From Chloroflexota bacterium (lineage in GTDB: Bacteria; Chloroflexota; FW602-bin22; JACPRP01): a DNA stretch of 64,000 nucleotides. The position numbers and the translations under genes were made by a program. Within the stretch, counting starts at the first letter, position 1. Each line of letters begins with the position of its first letter. Positions 51,807 through 60,951 of this stretch are shown here, in pieces. The stretch spans positions 43,278-107,277 of the forward strand of contig JACQUC010000186.1 of NCBI GenBank assembly GCA_016210495.1, written 5' to 3'. The notes beneath the pieces were generated by a model. The model was not told where the DNA came from. It ran no database searches and worked only from the letters and a program-made list of their open reading frames with translations.

Positions 51807-54053
51807 ATGTGCAGTGTCCGTGGTCGCTCAGATGCCTTGCTGGCGGGCCTGGTGGGAGTGATGTCCTTCGCTCTTTATCTGCGTACCCTCGCCCCTGACG
51901 TCCTGGATGGGGACGTTGGCGAATTCCAGTACGCGGCTTACACCCTGGGACTGCCCCATACAACCGGCTACCCGTTTTACATGCTGGTCGGCAGAGCATG
52001 GACGATTCTGCCAATAGGCAGTCTAGCCTATCGTATGAACCTGCTATCGGCCGTGTTTGCTGCAGCTACCATTGTGGGCCTGTACTGCTTTGTCCGCCAG
52101 GTCGGTCTCGGCCGGCTGACCGCTATTGTGGCCGCTCTGACGTTGGCCGTGTCGCCGCAATTCTGGTCCCAGGCCATCATCGCCAAAGCATACACGCTCA
52201 ATACGCTGTTCATCGTCATCGTTCTCAATCTCGCCATACGTGCGAGGGGTTCCCAGGGACCACGACAACAGAAGGCGCTCCAGGCGATGGCCATCACTCT
52301 GGGCCTCGGCCTCACCCACCACCGCACCTTCATCTTTCTTTTGCCGGGTCTCCTAGTATATCTGTGGCCGGCCCTGGCCGGCCTTCGCCGTCGCCCAGGC
52401 CGGTTGGTCAGCCTCGTCGGCCTCGCGGTCCTGCCGCTGGCGCTGTACCTGTACATTCCGTTGCGGGCGCCCAGCCTGGGACTTCAGGGCAGCGTCAATT
52501 GGGCGCTCGGTCTATCGTACGCCCAATCCTTCGGGAGCACGGCACAACCCGAGTTTATGTCGACCCTGGCGAAGCTAGGCCGCCTCGCGCTTGAGCAGTA
52601 TACTATCCTGGGCGCCGCCCTCGCCGTGTTCGGTCTTGCCCGGCTTCGCGCCCGACCGGGTTTGCTGGTACTGAGCGGGCTCACCAGCCTGCTCCTCGTG
52701 TTCTTCTTTCTCGGCTGGAACACCAGCGACCCCGAGAAGTTCCTTTTGCCTGGTTTCCTGTTCGCCGCTTTCTGGTTGGGATTGGGCTTGGAGGGTATCC
52801 AGCAGGCCTTTGGCCGGCTTTTCTCTAGGCAAAGAATGGTTTTCGCCGTTCTTCTGCCACTCCTCCCCCTTTCCATCCTCTGGGTCAACTTCAGCAGCCT
52901 GGACATGAGCGCCAGATTCGAGACGGCACGATACTGGCTCGAAGTGATCGAGCAGCCTATGGAGCAGGGCGCCGCGATAGTCGGCGAAAGTGGCAGACTT
53001 TCTCCCCTTCGGTACACGCAGGTCAGCCACGGACTACGCGGCGACGTCGAGGCCGTGGGCGCAGACTTGACGCGGGCTGGCGGATGGGAGATCCTGCGGC
53101 ACTGGCTGGACAGAGGCCGCGTCGCCTATCTGCTTGACCCACTATCACGCGCCCCAACTTCTTACGAGTTTGCGCAGGTTGGCCCGCTGACTATGATCCG
53201 ACTGGCCGGCATTGGCGCATCGCGGTCCCCACTTCCAGCGTTGGCACCACTGGAAACTGACGGCATCCGCCTTGCTGGCTACGCTTACGAGCAGCCGAAG
53301 ATTCGGGCGGGTGGAATCGCCGTGATTGACGTTTTTTGGCAGCTTGACAGCCGCCCTTCCCTCGACTACGCTACGTATCTGCACCTGATCGATGAGCGTA
53401 CCGGCGCTATGGTGGCTCAGCACGACAAGGGGTCAGTCGATTACTTCTACTATGGCTATCGCACTTCCAGATGGCCCCTGGGTGAGACCATGCGCGACCG
53501 TTTCCAGTTGGCTACCTCGCCAGAGCTTGCGCCGGGTGCTTATCGCCTGGAAGCTGGCCTATACGTTATTCGCGACGGCACCATCGCCAACGCTGCGCGC
53601 GCACACCTGGGCCGTTTGATCGTACAGTCCCCTCTTGCCACGATTCAGCCTGACAAGACACCTCTCGCCGCGCTAGGCAACGTGCTGCGCCTCGTCGACG
53701 CTCAGGTCAGTGCGCCCGAGCCACTAGGTGCTGGAACCGACATTCGAGTCAAGCTTGTCTGGCAGAGCATCCAAACCGTGTCCGAGGACTACACCATCTT
53801 CGTGCATCTCGTCGATCCATCCGGACGGCTAATCGCTCAAGTCGATGGCCCGCCTTCGGACGGTCGCTATCCGACCTCCCTGTGGGACGCCGGCGAGGTC
53901 GTGGTGGAAGAACGCGCCGTTAGGGCTCCCGAGATCATCTTGCCTGGGGAATATCAGCTACTTGTAGGGGCCTACACCCTGGGAAACCAGCGGAGGTTGG
54001 TCACGCCTGATGGCCGAGACAACGTACCACTGGGAACGCTTCGGGTGCGGTGA
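51807..54053 (+). CDS. DUF2723-type membrane glycosyltransferase with two C-terminal beta modules
   Basis: About 748 residues. The N-terminal 400 residues match DUF2723 (protein O-mannosyltransferase-like): LAPDVLDGDVGEFQYAAYTLGLPHTTGYPFY, split as LAPDVLDGDVGEFQ followed by GLPHTTGYPFYMLV, where the acidic pair is the expected catalytic site. About ten spans follow. Two beta modules lie at ~500-740, with YATYLHLID and TIFVHLVD strands and RWPLGETMRD or SLWDAGEVVVE turns. ATG 51744 would overlap the previous gene by 44 bp, so ATG 51807 was preferred, though its ribosome site is weak. Convergent with the isomerase gene 30 bp away. Confidence 0.78.
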   Translation: MCSVRGRSDALLAGLVGVMSFALYLRTLAPDVLDGDVGEFQYAAYTLGLPHTTGYPFYMLVGRAWTILPIGSLAYRMNLLSAVFAAATIVGLYCFVRQVGLGRLTAIVAALTLAVSPQFWSQAIIAKAYTLNTLFIVIVLNLAIRARGSQGPRQQKALQAMAITLGLGLTHHRTFIFLLPGLLVYLWPALAGLRRRPGRLVSLVGLAVLPLALYLYIPLRAPSLGLQGSVNWALGLSYAQSFGSTAQPEFMSTLAKLGRLALEQYTILGAALAVFGLARLRARPGLLVLSGLTSLLLVFFFLGWNTSDPEKFLLPGFLFAAFWLGLGLEGIQQAFGRLFSRQRMVFAVLLPLLPLSILWVNFSSLDMSARFETARYWLEVIEQPMEQGAAIVGESGRLSPLRYTQVSHGLRGDVEAVGADLTRAGGWEILRHWLDRGRVAYLLDPLSRAPTSYEFAQVGPLTMIRLAGIGASRSPLPALAPLETDGIRLAGYAYEQPKIRAGGIAVIDVFWQLDSRPSLDYATYLHLIDERTGAMVAQHDKGSVDYFYYGYRTSRWPLGETMRDRFQLATSPELAPGAYRLEAGLYVIRDGTIANAARAHLGRLIVQSPLATIQPDKTPLAALGNVLRLVDAQVSAPEPLGAGTDIRVKLVWQSIQTVSEDYTIFVHLVDPSGRLIAQVDGPPSDGRYPTSLWDAGEVVVEERAVRAPEIILPGEYQLLVGAYTLGNQRRLVTPDGRDNVPLGTLRVR

Positions 54054-54082
54054 GGCCCGGCGGGGCTCCAGCCAATGAGCTT

Positions 54083-55150
54083 TCAGCTTGGGGCGCCCGC
54101 GAGGCGTTGTTTAAGGTAGCTGATGACCTCGACCGGGCTTGGATCAACCTCGTAAAGCACCGACAAATACAAGCTCGTGTAGTCGCCGACGTAAATGCCT
54201 GACAGCATTTGAGCCAGAGGGCTGGCGCCCCGACTCTCTACCGTGTGGTATTCTATGCGGTGTCGTGCGAGTATCTCCTGCGTGATGGCGTGTCGCAGGC
54301 GTATGCGCGGATGGATCAAGGGAGAGTCCAGGAACACCAGCACAATCCTCTCGGCCATGTCCTTCGGAAACTCGTAGCCGACCACTGCGTTGTGATTCAG
54401 CTCCGGAAGCGCCTCGAAGACGGCCCACGCTTTGCCGTTTTCGTTTATCTGGCCCTTCCAGCGCCGGGCAACTTCGCTCAGCATGCCACCACCGTACACG
54501 AACAGCAGACGGCCATATGCCCTTTCAGCCAACTGTTTTGAAAGATTGCTGGTAGTTGGCACCTCAGGACCCAGGTCCGTACGCATGGTTTCGAGCACGG
54601 AAACGGCTTCCCGCACGTCGTTCGACTTGTCGCCGATCAGGCCGGCTTTCTGCAAAACGCCGAGAAGCAGGATGAAGGAGTAGCCGAGGGCAGCACGCGG
54701 CTGGGCCTGATAGCTGAAGAAGACCAGGGGGTAGCCCTGTTGCCGGACAATATCGCGCAATTTCCCGCCGCCGGTGACTGCCACTACTTTTGACTGGCGT
54801 CTCGTCGCCTGTTCCAAGGCAGAAAGCGTTTCTTCGGTGTTCCCCGAGTGGCTGGAGGCGATGACGAGCGTGTCGGGTCCCACGTAGCCGGGCAGGTCGT
54901 AGTCGCGGCACACCTGCATTGGAACCTTCATCTCGTCGGCCGTCAGCACCCTGGCCAGATCACCTCCGATGGCGGAACCGCCCATACCCAGCACCAACAC
55001 CTGGTCTACGCGTGAGTATTCCTGGGGGAGTTGGAGGTTCTCGATCATCCTCCAGGCATCCGCGCACTGCTGCGGCAGCTCGGCTATACGATCGATCATC
55101 CCTTCCCGGTCGATTCTTCTGATTTCTTCCAGGTTGTCGAGTCGCTGCAT
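54083..55150 (-). CDS. Bifunctional phosphoglucose/phosphomannose isomerase
   Basis: 355 residues. It consists of two SIS domains, with GMGGSAIGGDL (about residue 58) and SHSGNTEETLSAL (about residue 100), and the Glu/His active-site pair expected near ALPELNHNAVVG and the C-terminal SLYLSVLYEVDP. This PGI/PMI type occurs in archaea and Chloroflexota and interconverts glucose-6-P, fructose-6-P and mannose-6-P. ATG 55150 has AGGAGG upstream; the longer in-frame start does not. It supplies mannose-6-P to the phosphomannomutase encoded further upstream on the same strand. Confidence 0.93.
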   Translation of the reverse strand: MQRLDNLEEIRRIDREGMIDRIAELPQQCADAWRMIENLQLPQEYSRVDQVLVLGMGGSAIGGDLARVLTADEMKVPMQVCRDYDLPGYVGPDTLVIASSHSGNTEETLSALEQATRRQSKVVAVTGGGKLRDIVRQQGYPLVFFSYQAQPRAALGYSFILLLGVLQKAGLIGDKSNDVREAVSVLETMRTDLGPEVPTTSNLSKQLAERAYGRLLFVYGGGMLSEVARRWKGQINENGKAWAVFEALPELNHNAVVGYEFPKDMAERIVLVFLDSPLIHPRIRLRHAITQEILARHRIEYHTVESRGASPLAQMLSGIYVGDYTSLYLSVLYEVDPSPVEVISYLKQRLAGAPS

Positions 55151-55173
55151 GGGAATCCTCCTGCGATGCACTA

Positions 55174-57051
55174 CTACTCTGAAATGGCGATATCCCCCAT
55201 TATGGGGACTTCACCCAGGGGCCTCATCAATTCGTCGTAGGCCGGCAAACGCTTCATCGAGCCCTGGTGATACACCGAAACATTTAGCTGAGCCAGCGAT
55301 GGGCTGGCGTCCATGTCAACGTCCACAGCATAAGTTCTGCGCAGAATGGCACCTTTTTCGTTCATCTCCCTCAAGGGTTGTCCCGTGACTACCAGGAGGT
55401 CGTCAGTCTTGCCAACAAGCTCCCGTCCACCCGCGAGGACGGCAATGGCGACGCCGTACTCTGTCTCATCTTTTTTGCCCAGAGACCGCCAAAACACGGT
55501 GAACTCAGTCCGTCTGCCGGGCCTGAGCACTTCAGAGCTTGACTTGTAGCCCAGCAACACAAGCTGGTTATCGTAGTTGATATTGACACGCCTGGGGATA
55601 AGTGCCGCTGCCTCTGGCCCTAGCAGCGTGCTGGCACGGGCATAAGTTGGTGCGATGGTAAGGAAGGGCAAGCTCGAGGAAACTGCGAACATTGCCATGG
55701 CAATTACAATGAGCAGAGGGCTCACAATGCGCGCGGGAACAAGTTGCACCAAGCCGAAAACCAATACCATCGATATACCAGTCAAACTAGCGAACAACAA
55801 TCTACCAGTACCGGCCTGCGTAACGGCCATCCATGGCAGGAATGCCAGCACCAGCAGTGCCGACCACCCCACTGGAATGCACGCTACTAGCAAATCTGCC
55901 CTCGCTAGAGGTGGCCACCGTCTTCTCCACCAGAGCAGGAGGCCGAGAATGGAAGCAAAGGCCAGGGCATCGAAGAACCAGTAGATGTACGGCTCGACCG
56001 GCACGTTGGACCATCCGAAGAGCGCCCAGAACGAAGACTTTGCCCAGCCTATGCGTATGAGGACCTCGGCTAAGTCGAAGTTGAGGTCATCGACCAGTTG
56101 CGACCATAGGAACGCCCGGAGGCCAAGGGGATCACCGTACAATGACCAGTTCCGGAGGTACCACCATCCGGAAACGGCTGCGGCCGTCCCGAGAACTACG
56201 ACAGTCGATTTCACCGCAAAACGCCAGGACGTGTACCTGATGGCAAGAGCTCCAAGCACCAGCAGCGTGAGGGGAACGAGGCCCAGGGCGTGTAGCTTGG
56301 ACAGCAGGACCAATCCAAGCGTGATGCCCAGCAGAAGCAGACGTAACGGGGGCGGTTGGTGAATGATCACTTGGCCAATGCCAGATTGGTTACCTATCCC
56401 CGGCTCGCGAACAGCAGCCGCTAGCAGAGACACGAGCTGCAGCACCAGCAGTGCGGAAAGCAGATTCATCAGATTGTCGTTGTTGACGGAGGCGGCGACG
56501 AACACGAACTGGGGAATGTACGCGGCAGCAGCCGCCGTGCCCAAAGCGATCGGGGCTGGGAGCACCGTCGCGGCAGTAAGGAACACGGCCAGAATCGTGG
56601 CAGTGGCCATAATGATCGATATCAGCCGAAGCAAGTGCACGGCCAGACTCACCCCTCGGTAGGGAAACGCCTCGCTGGCGGTATGTATTACGAGGTTTTG
56701 ATTCGTCTTGGCCATCGGCCTGCCCGGCTCGGCATAGCGGTTGAGAATGGCCACGCCGGAAGGGGGCCCGGTGTCGATCCAGCCCGTGAAGGCGGCTCCC
56801 ACAAGGTAGTAGAGTGGTGGCTGTGATCCCTCTTGCCGAGCCGGATTCTGGAGCGGGTCAGACGATTGAACGATGAGGGCCCGATGATCGGCGACGTATT
56901 TCACGTGGAGGAAGTGCCAGAGCTCGTCGGGCGCCTCGAAAACAGGGTTTAGGACGCTGTAGAGGCTCGCTATGGAGAAGAAGGCGGCTAACAACAGGCA
57001 TAGTAACAAGCGCTGGTTGCTACGTACGCGCAAACAGCATCGGAGCGCCAT
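55174..57051 (-). CDS. DUF2142-type membrane glycosyltransferase-like protein with one degenerate module
   Basis: About 625 residues. NPVFEAPDELWHFLHVKYV near the N-terminus is the DUF2142 signature with an Asp-Glu pair as in GT-C enzymes. About 11 membrane spans follow. After residue ~500 a single beta module appears (NQLVLLGYKSSSEVL, then FTVFWRSLGKKDETEYGVAIAVL) that lacks the PT-x-x-W-x-x-GE turn. The start is uncertain: ATG 57051 directly precedes the basic plus hydrophobic leader, whereas GTG 57123 would extend it by 24 residues. The next gene on the strand, the isomerase, starts 24 bp later. Confidence 0.75.
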   Translation of the reverse strand: MALRCCLRVRSNQRLLLCLLLAAFFSIASLYSVLNPVFEAPDELWHFLHVKYVADHRALIVQSSDPLQNPARQEGSQPPLYYLVGAAFTGWIDTGPPSGVAILNRYAEPGRPMAKTNQNLVIHTASEAFPYRGVSLAVHLLRLISIIMATATILAVFLTAATVLPAPIALGTAAAAAYIPQFVFVAASVNNDNLMNLLSALLVLQLVSLLAAAVREPGIGNQSGIGQVIIHQPPPLRLLLLGITLGLVLLSKLHALGLVPLTLLVLGALAIRYTSWRFAVKSTVVVLGTAAAVSGWWYLRNWSLYGDPLGLRAFLWSQLVDDLNFDLAEVLIRIGWAKSSFWALFGWSNVPVEPYIYWFFDALAFASILGLLLWWRRRWPPLARADLLVACIPVGWSALLVLAFLPWMAVTQAGTGRLLFASLTGISMVLVFGLVQLVPARIVSPLLIVIAMAMFAVSSSLPFLTIAPTYARASTLLGPEAAALIPRRVNINYDNQLVLLGYKSSSEVLRPGRRTEFTVFWRSLGKKDETEYGVAIAVLAGGRELVGKTDDLLVVTGQPLREMNEKGAILRRTYAVDVDMDASPSLAQLNVSVYHQGSMKRLPAYDELMRPLGEVPIMGDIAISE

Positions 57052-57159
57052 GCCTAGCGTGCGCGTGCCGTCCTCAGTCAGCAAGACCTGTCCCACTTTC
57101 ACGTGTAACAAATGGAGCGGCACCCAGAACGTCGCAGGTCGTGCCGCGTGGCAGGTTGG

Positions 57160-57198
57160 GTAGAGACGACCCGCTGGGTCGTCTCATAGGCATCAACT
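57160..57198 (+). repeat. GTAGAGACG palindromic element, copy 1 (forward)
   Basis: Begins GTAGAGACG and contains a perfect hairpin GAGACGACCC-GCT-GGGTCGTCTC (57163-57185), then GGCATCAACT. An inverted copy lies at 57310-57348. The 57052-57344 stretch has no gene and consists largely of these elements. Confidence 0.7.
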
Positions 57199-57238
57199 CA
57201 AGCAATCCTCACGCCTGGGGACGAAGGGCCATGATGCC

Positions 57239-57262
57239 GGGGCGAACGCCGTTCGCCCCTAC
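57239..57262 (-). repeat. GTAGGGGCG palindromic element between the inverted pair
   Basis: Perfect 9-bp stem GGGGCGAAC-GCC-... with GTTCGCCCC, followed by TAC. On the - strand it reads GTAGGGGCGAAC, the same head as the elements at 6180, 62064 and 63424. It lies close to the centre of the inverted pair at 57160 and 57348. Confidence 0.7.
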
Positions 57263-57309
57263 GTTAACCACGTACCCGACCGACAGCTCTGAAATCAGCA
57301 TTCACCCTA

Positions 57310-57348
57310 AGTTGATGCCCAAAAGACGCCTCGGTGGGCCGTCTCTAC
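57310..57348 (-). repeat. GTAGAGACG palindromic element, copy 2 (inverted)
   Basis: On the - strand it reads GTAGAGACGGCCC, then CGTCT and GGCATCAACT, matching copy 1. The TAG stop of the phosphomannomutase gene (57347-57345) lies inside the GTAGAGACG head. Confidence 0.65.
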
Positions 57349-58775
57349 AGCCCAGCCAACCGCTTGCCGGCAAGCAGGATGCGCTGCACCCTCGCCTTGT
57401 CGTCGGTCTCCGTGTAGATGCGCAGCACCGGCTCTGTTCCGCTGAAACGGATGAGCAGCCAGCTACCATCGGCGGTGTGATACTTAAAGCCGTCGTCGGT
57501 CTGGACCCGAACAACAGGCGAGCCGTCGATCGCCGTTGGCGGGTTCTTCTCGACGTGCTCGATGATTTCCCGTCGTCGCTCTTGAGGAAACTCCACGTCG
57601 ACACGGTCGTAGTAGTGCGGCCCGACCTTCGAGAACAGGAACTCGACCAGTTGTGACGGGGTTCGCCCCAGCTTGACGACCATATCGGTCAAGAACAGCC
57701 CCGCCAAGACGCCATCGCGCTCAGGGATATGATGCTTGAAGCCGAAGCCTCCGCTTTCCTCGCCGCCGATGATAGTATCTTCTTCCAGCATCTTTGGCCC
57801 GATGTACTTGAAGCCAACCGGGGTTTCGAAAACCGGCACGCCGTACATCTGGCCCAATCTGTCGATCATCGAGGTGGTCGATAACGATTTCACCATGCCC
57901 CCGCGCCAGCCACGGACCTCGAGCAGATAGAGGGCCAGCAGTGCGAAGACCTCCAACTGTGTTATGAAGCGGCCTTTCTCGTCGACCAGTCCGACGCGGT
58001 CGGAGTCCCCGTCCGTGGCCAGACCCAGGGTCGCCCCGATCCGTGGCACTATCGAGATAAGCTCTGAGAGGTTTGGACCGATTGGCTCCGGCCGCGATAT
58101 CCCGGGAAACATCGGGTTGCGCTCGTGGTGGACCTCGATTACCTCGGTCCTGCCATCGCCGATAGCGCGACGGAAGTAGCCGGCTCCCGCGCCGTACATA
58201 GCATCGTGCACGAGCTTGACGCCCGCACTGCGCAACGCTTCCAGGTCGACCAGCTCTCCGATGTGCCGGAAGTACGGCGGTGCCGGGTCGATGCGCTTGA
58301 TAAGCCCGGCCCTCTCTCCCTCCTCGTAGTCCATCCGCCTGACATCGCCACTAGCCTGGATCCGGACAATACGCTTTTCCAGCTCGGCAACGACCTCGGG
58401 AGATGCCGAGCCGGCGTACTCAGGCTTGTACTTGAAGCCGTTCCATTCGGCGGCATTGTGGCTCGACGTAATGATGGCGGCGCCCGCAGCCTTGTTGACC
58501 AGGATCGAGTAGGAAATCACCGGAGTCGGCGCCGGCGACTGGCACAGGTAGCAGACAACGCCGTTCCCAGCCAGGACCTCGGCAACCGCCGCCGCAAAAC
58601 GGTCTGACTGGAATCGAGTGTCGTAGCCTACCACGAGGCCCCTCTGGCTCGTTCCGGTGTCCTTCAGGTAGTTGGCAACGCTTTGTGCGCAGATTCTCAC
58701 GTTGTCAAACGTGAAATCCTCGGCCATAATCGCCCGCCAACCATCCGTGCCAAACTTGATGACTGTTTGCGACAC
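57345..58775 (-). CDS. Phosphomannomutase/phosphoglucomutase
   Basis: 476 residues of the alpha-D-phosphohexomutase family. Visible are the opening KFGTDGWRAIMAEDFT, the phosphoserine loop TSSHNAAEWNG (about residue 105), the Mg-binding DGDSDRVGLVD, the sugar-binding GGEESGGFGF and the phosphate-binding RFSGTEPVLRI. It converts mannose-6-P to mannose-1-P or the glucose equivalents. GTG 58775 has AGAGG upstream and starts just before the conserved domain; upstream in-frame codons overlap the preceding gene. It lies 5 bp from the stop of the dehydratase gene, so both are in one operon. Confidence 0.93.
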   Translation of the reverse strand: MSQTVIKFGTDGWRAIMAEDFTFDNVRICAQSVANYLKDTGTSQRGLVVGYDTRFQSDRFAAAVAEVLAGNGVVCYLCQSPAPTPVISYSILVNKAAGAAIITSSHNAAEWNGFKYKPEYAGSASPEVVAELEKRIVRIQASGDVRRMDYEEGERAGLIKRIDPAPPYFRHIGELVDLEALRSAGVKLVHDAMYGAGAGYFRRAIGDGRTEVIEVHHERNPMFPGISRPEPIGPNLSELISIVPRIGATLGLATDGDSDRVGLVDEKGRFITQLEVFALLALYLLEVRGWRGGMVKSLSTTSMIDRLGQMYGVPVFETPVGFKYIGPKMLEEDTIIGGEESGGFGFKHHIPERDGVLAGLFLTDMVVKLGRTPSQLVEFLFSKVGPHYYDRVDVEFPQERRREIIEHVEKNPPTAIDGSPVVRVQTDDGFKYHTADGSWLLIRFSGTEPVLRIYTETDDKARVQRILLAGKRLAGL

Positions 58776-58780
58776 GACCT

Positions 58781-59824
58781 CTAGACCCTCTTTCGCCAAT
58801 AGTCCAGGAGATCGCGCATAGTTTGTTCGAAGCTTATCACCGGTTCCCAGCCGGTTTGCTCCACGAATTTGGAGCAATCCGACCAGAGCACCTTGACGTC
58901 GGACGGGCGCATTCTGGACGGGTCCTGCTTGATGTCGATGGAGACGTTGCTGTGAGTCAAGAGGATGTCCAGCATCTCTTGAACAGTCCTGGCCCGGCCG
59001 GAGCCCACGTTGTACACCTCGCCGGGCACTCCTTTTTCCAGCGCCAGCCAGTAGGCACGAACGATATCCCGCACATCTGACCAGTCACGCTTGCTATTCA
59101 GGTCCCCAACTTTGAGGACAGGGGGCCGTAGTCCCTTTTCGATTTCCGCGATCTGCTTGGCAAAGCTGGAGGTAACGAAGACATGGCCGCGGCGCGGCCC
59201 GGTGTGATTGAATCCCCGAGTGACGATGGCTCGGAGTCCGTAACTGCGGCAATACTGCCAGGCCAGGAGCTCCTGGCCCACCTTGCTGACCGCATAGGGG
59301 CTCAAGGGACGGAGCGGATTGCTCTCCTTGATCGGCACCTCGTCGGGGTATACCAGGCCGTACTCCTCACTGCTCCCGGCTATATGAATAAGCGGGTCGA
59401 TTTCCGCCTCTCGCACCGCCTCCAGCAGGTTGACCTGGCCAACGATGTTCAGGCTCAGGGTTTCGGCAGGCGCGTTCCAGGAGGCCGGCACGTAGCTCTG
59501 CGCCGCCAAATGAAACAGCCGATCGGGCCGAATGGCGCCCACCAGTTTCTTCATCGAGCTGGCATCCGACATGTCGGCTTCGACGAGGTTAAGCTTGCCT
59601 AGCTGGGCGTTCTCTTCCAGCATGCAGGTCAGCGTCTTGCAGCTACTGATGTTGCCGCCCTCGGCAATGAAGTGGACCCTCTCCTCCTGAGCGAGGTCGT
59701 GGAGGTTATCCATACGGCTTCGCCAACGATACGTGCCGTAAACCTCGACATTGCTCATTCCCAGGACGTATTCTGCCAAATGACTCCCAGCCATACCTGT
59801 AACGCCGGTAATCAGTACTTTCAA
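58781..59824 (-). CDS. gmd: NAD(P)-dependent SDR, GDP-mannose 4,6-dehydratase-like
   Basis: 347 residues. Rossmann motif ITGVTGMAGSHLAEY, a DMSDASSMKKLV segment like GMD (DSSSL), the Ser in GSSEEYG and the catalytic YAVSK, then RGFNHTGPRRG. It would convert GDP-mannose to GDP-4-keto-6-deoxymannose. TTG 59824 is chosen because AGGAGG lies 6 bp upstream and the conserved strand starts at once. It shares much of its C-terminal half with the SDR at 60952; together the two could be dehydratase and reductase. It is 10 bp from the pyrophosphorylase gene. Confidence 0.82.
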   Translation of the reverse strand: MKVLITGVTGMAGSHLAEYVLGMSNVEVYGTYRWRSRMDNLHDLAQEERVHFIAEGGNISSCKTLTCMLEENAQLGKLNLVEADMSDASSMKKLVGAIRPDRLFHLAAQSYVPASWNAPAETLSLNIVGQVNLLEAVREAEIDPLIHIAGSSEEYGLVYPDEVPIKESNPLRPLSPYAVSKVGQELLAWQYCRSYGLRAIVTRGFNHTGPRRGHVFVTSSFAKQIAEIEKGLRPPVLKVGDLNSKRDWSDVRDIVRAYWLALEKGVPGEVYNVGSGRARTVQEMLDILLTHSNVSIDIKQDPSRMRPSDVKVLWSDCSKFVEQTGWEPVISFEQTMRDLLDYWRKRV

Positions 59825-59834
59825 GCTGGTCCTC

Positions 59835-60947
59835 CTAGAAAGTGATCGCGCCAGGCTCGATGGTTTTGTCCGGCCATATCCTGATGCCACGCTCGAGCTT
59901 GTTGGCCGAACCGATGCGGCATCCGTCGGATACGATGGCGCCGTGGGCGATCGAGCTGCCGTCCTGAATGTCGCACCCCTTGGCCACGACACAGTTCTTC
60001 ATCGTCACGTGGTTTCCAATCGAAGTATCCTGCCAGATTATCGCATCCTCGATATGGGCGCCTCTTCCAATACGACAGCCGTCGCCCACCACCACCGGCC
60101 CCGTGATGATTGCACCCGGTCCCACTGTTATGCCTCGCCCGAGCACAATGGGCCCTGTCAAACTGGCCGAAGGGTCCACGTCGCAGCGGTCGTCCACCCA
60201 TACGCCATCACGTAGCTCCTTGCCATTCAGCTTGATGGCGACTTTGCCCGAAAGCAGATCACGATGGACGTTGATGTACTTCTCGGGCGTGCCAATGTCG
60301 ATCCAGTATGCGTCGGACGGGTACCCGAATACGGGCGCGCCGAGCTGCACGAGTGTCGGGAAGAGGCCGTGTTCGAACATGTAGAATTGCCTGTCAGGTA
60401 CGTGCCGCAGAACATCTTTTTCGACTATGTAGGTACCTGCGTTGATAAGGTTAGTCGTCACGCGATCCCAGCTTGGCTTCTCGACGAAGCCGAGAACGCG
60501 ACCGTCCGCATCTGTTTCGACCAGGCCGTACGCGGTGGGGTCTTCCACCGGCGTTAGCGCGATTGAGACGACCGCTCCTCTTTGGCGGTGAGCTTCTAGC
60601 ATGGCACCAAGGTCCAGGTCTGTCAGGATATCCCCGTTGAACACTAAGCACGTGCCGTCGATGTGCTGCTCCACGTTCTTCACACCCCCGGCCGTACCCA
60701 GCGGGGAATCCTCCACGACGTACGTAAGGTCGATGCCGAAAGCGCCGCCGTCGCCGAAATACTGCTCGATTTCTTGGGGGCGATAGCACATGCTCAGAAC
60801 CACGTCGGTTATGCCATGTCGCCTCAGGTAGTCGAGCATGTGCTGCAGAAATGGCCTGTTAACCACAGGGATCATAGGCTTGGGCCGCCTGCATGTCAAT
60901 GGTCTGAGCCTGGTTCCCTCGCCCCCCACCAAGATTACCGCTTTCAT
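59835..60947 (-). CDS. Mannose-1-phosphate guanylyltransferase (NDP-sugar pyrophosphorylase)
   Basis: 370 residues. The N-terminal nucleotidyltransferase domain begins KAVILVGGEGTRLRPLT with CRRPKPMIPV, and NGDILTDLD binds the metal. From ~245 a left-handed beta helix (VDPSASLTGPIVLGRGITVG onward) follows, as in GDP-mannose pyrophosphorylases of eukaryotic and archaeal type. It makes GDP-mannose from mannose-1-P and GTP; a different NDP-sugar cannot be excluded. Directly between the two SDR genes in the operon (5 bp and 11 bp gaps). Confidence 0.88.
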   Translation of the reverse strand: MKAVILVGGEGTRLRPLTCRRPKPMIPVVNRPFLQHMLDYLRRHGITDVVLSMCYRPQEIEQYFGDGGAFGIDLTYVVEDSPLGTAGGVKNVEQHIDGTCLVFNGDILTDLDLGAMLEAHRQRGAVVSIALTPVEDPTAYGLVETDADGRVLGFVEKPSWDRVTTNLINAGTYIVEKDVLRHVPDRQFYMFEHGLFPTLVQLGAPVFGYPSDAYWIDIGTPEKYINVHRDLLSGKVAIKLNGKELRDGVWVDDRCDVDPSASLTGPIVLGRGITVGPGAIITGPVVVGDGCRIGRGAHIEDAIIWQDTSIGNHVTMKNCVVAKGCDIQDGSSIAHGAIVSDGCRIGSANKLERGIRIWPDKTIEPGAITF

Positions 60948-60951
60948 GTTC

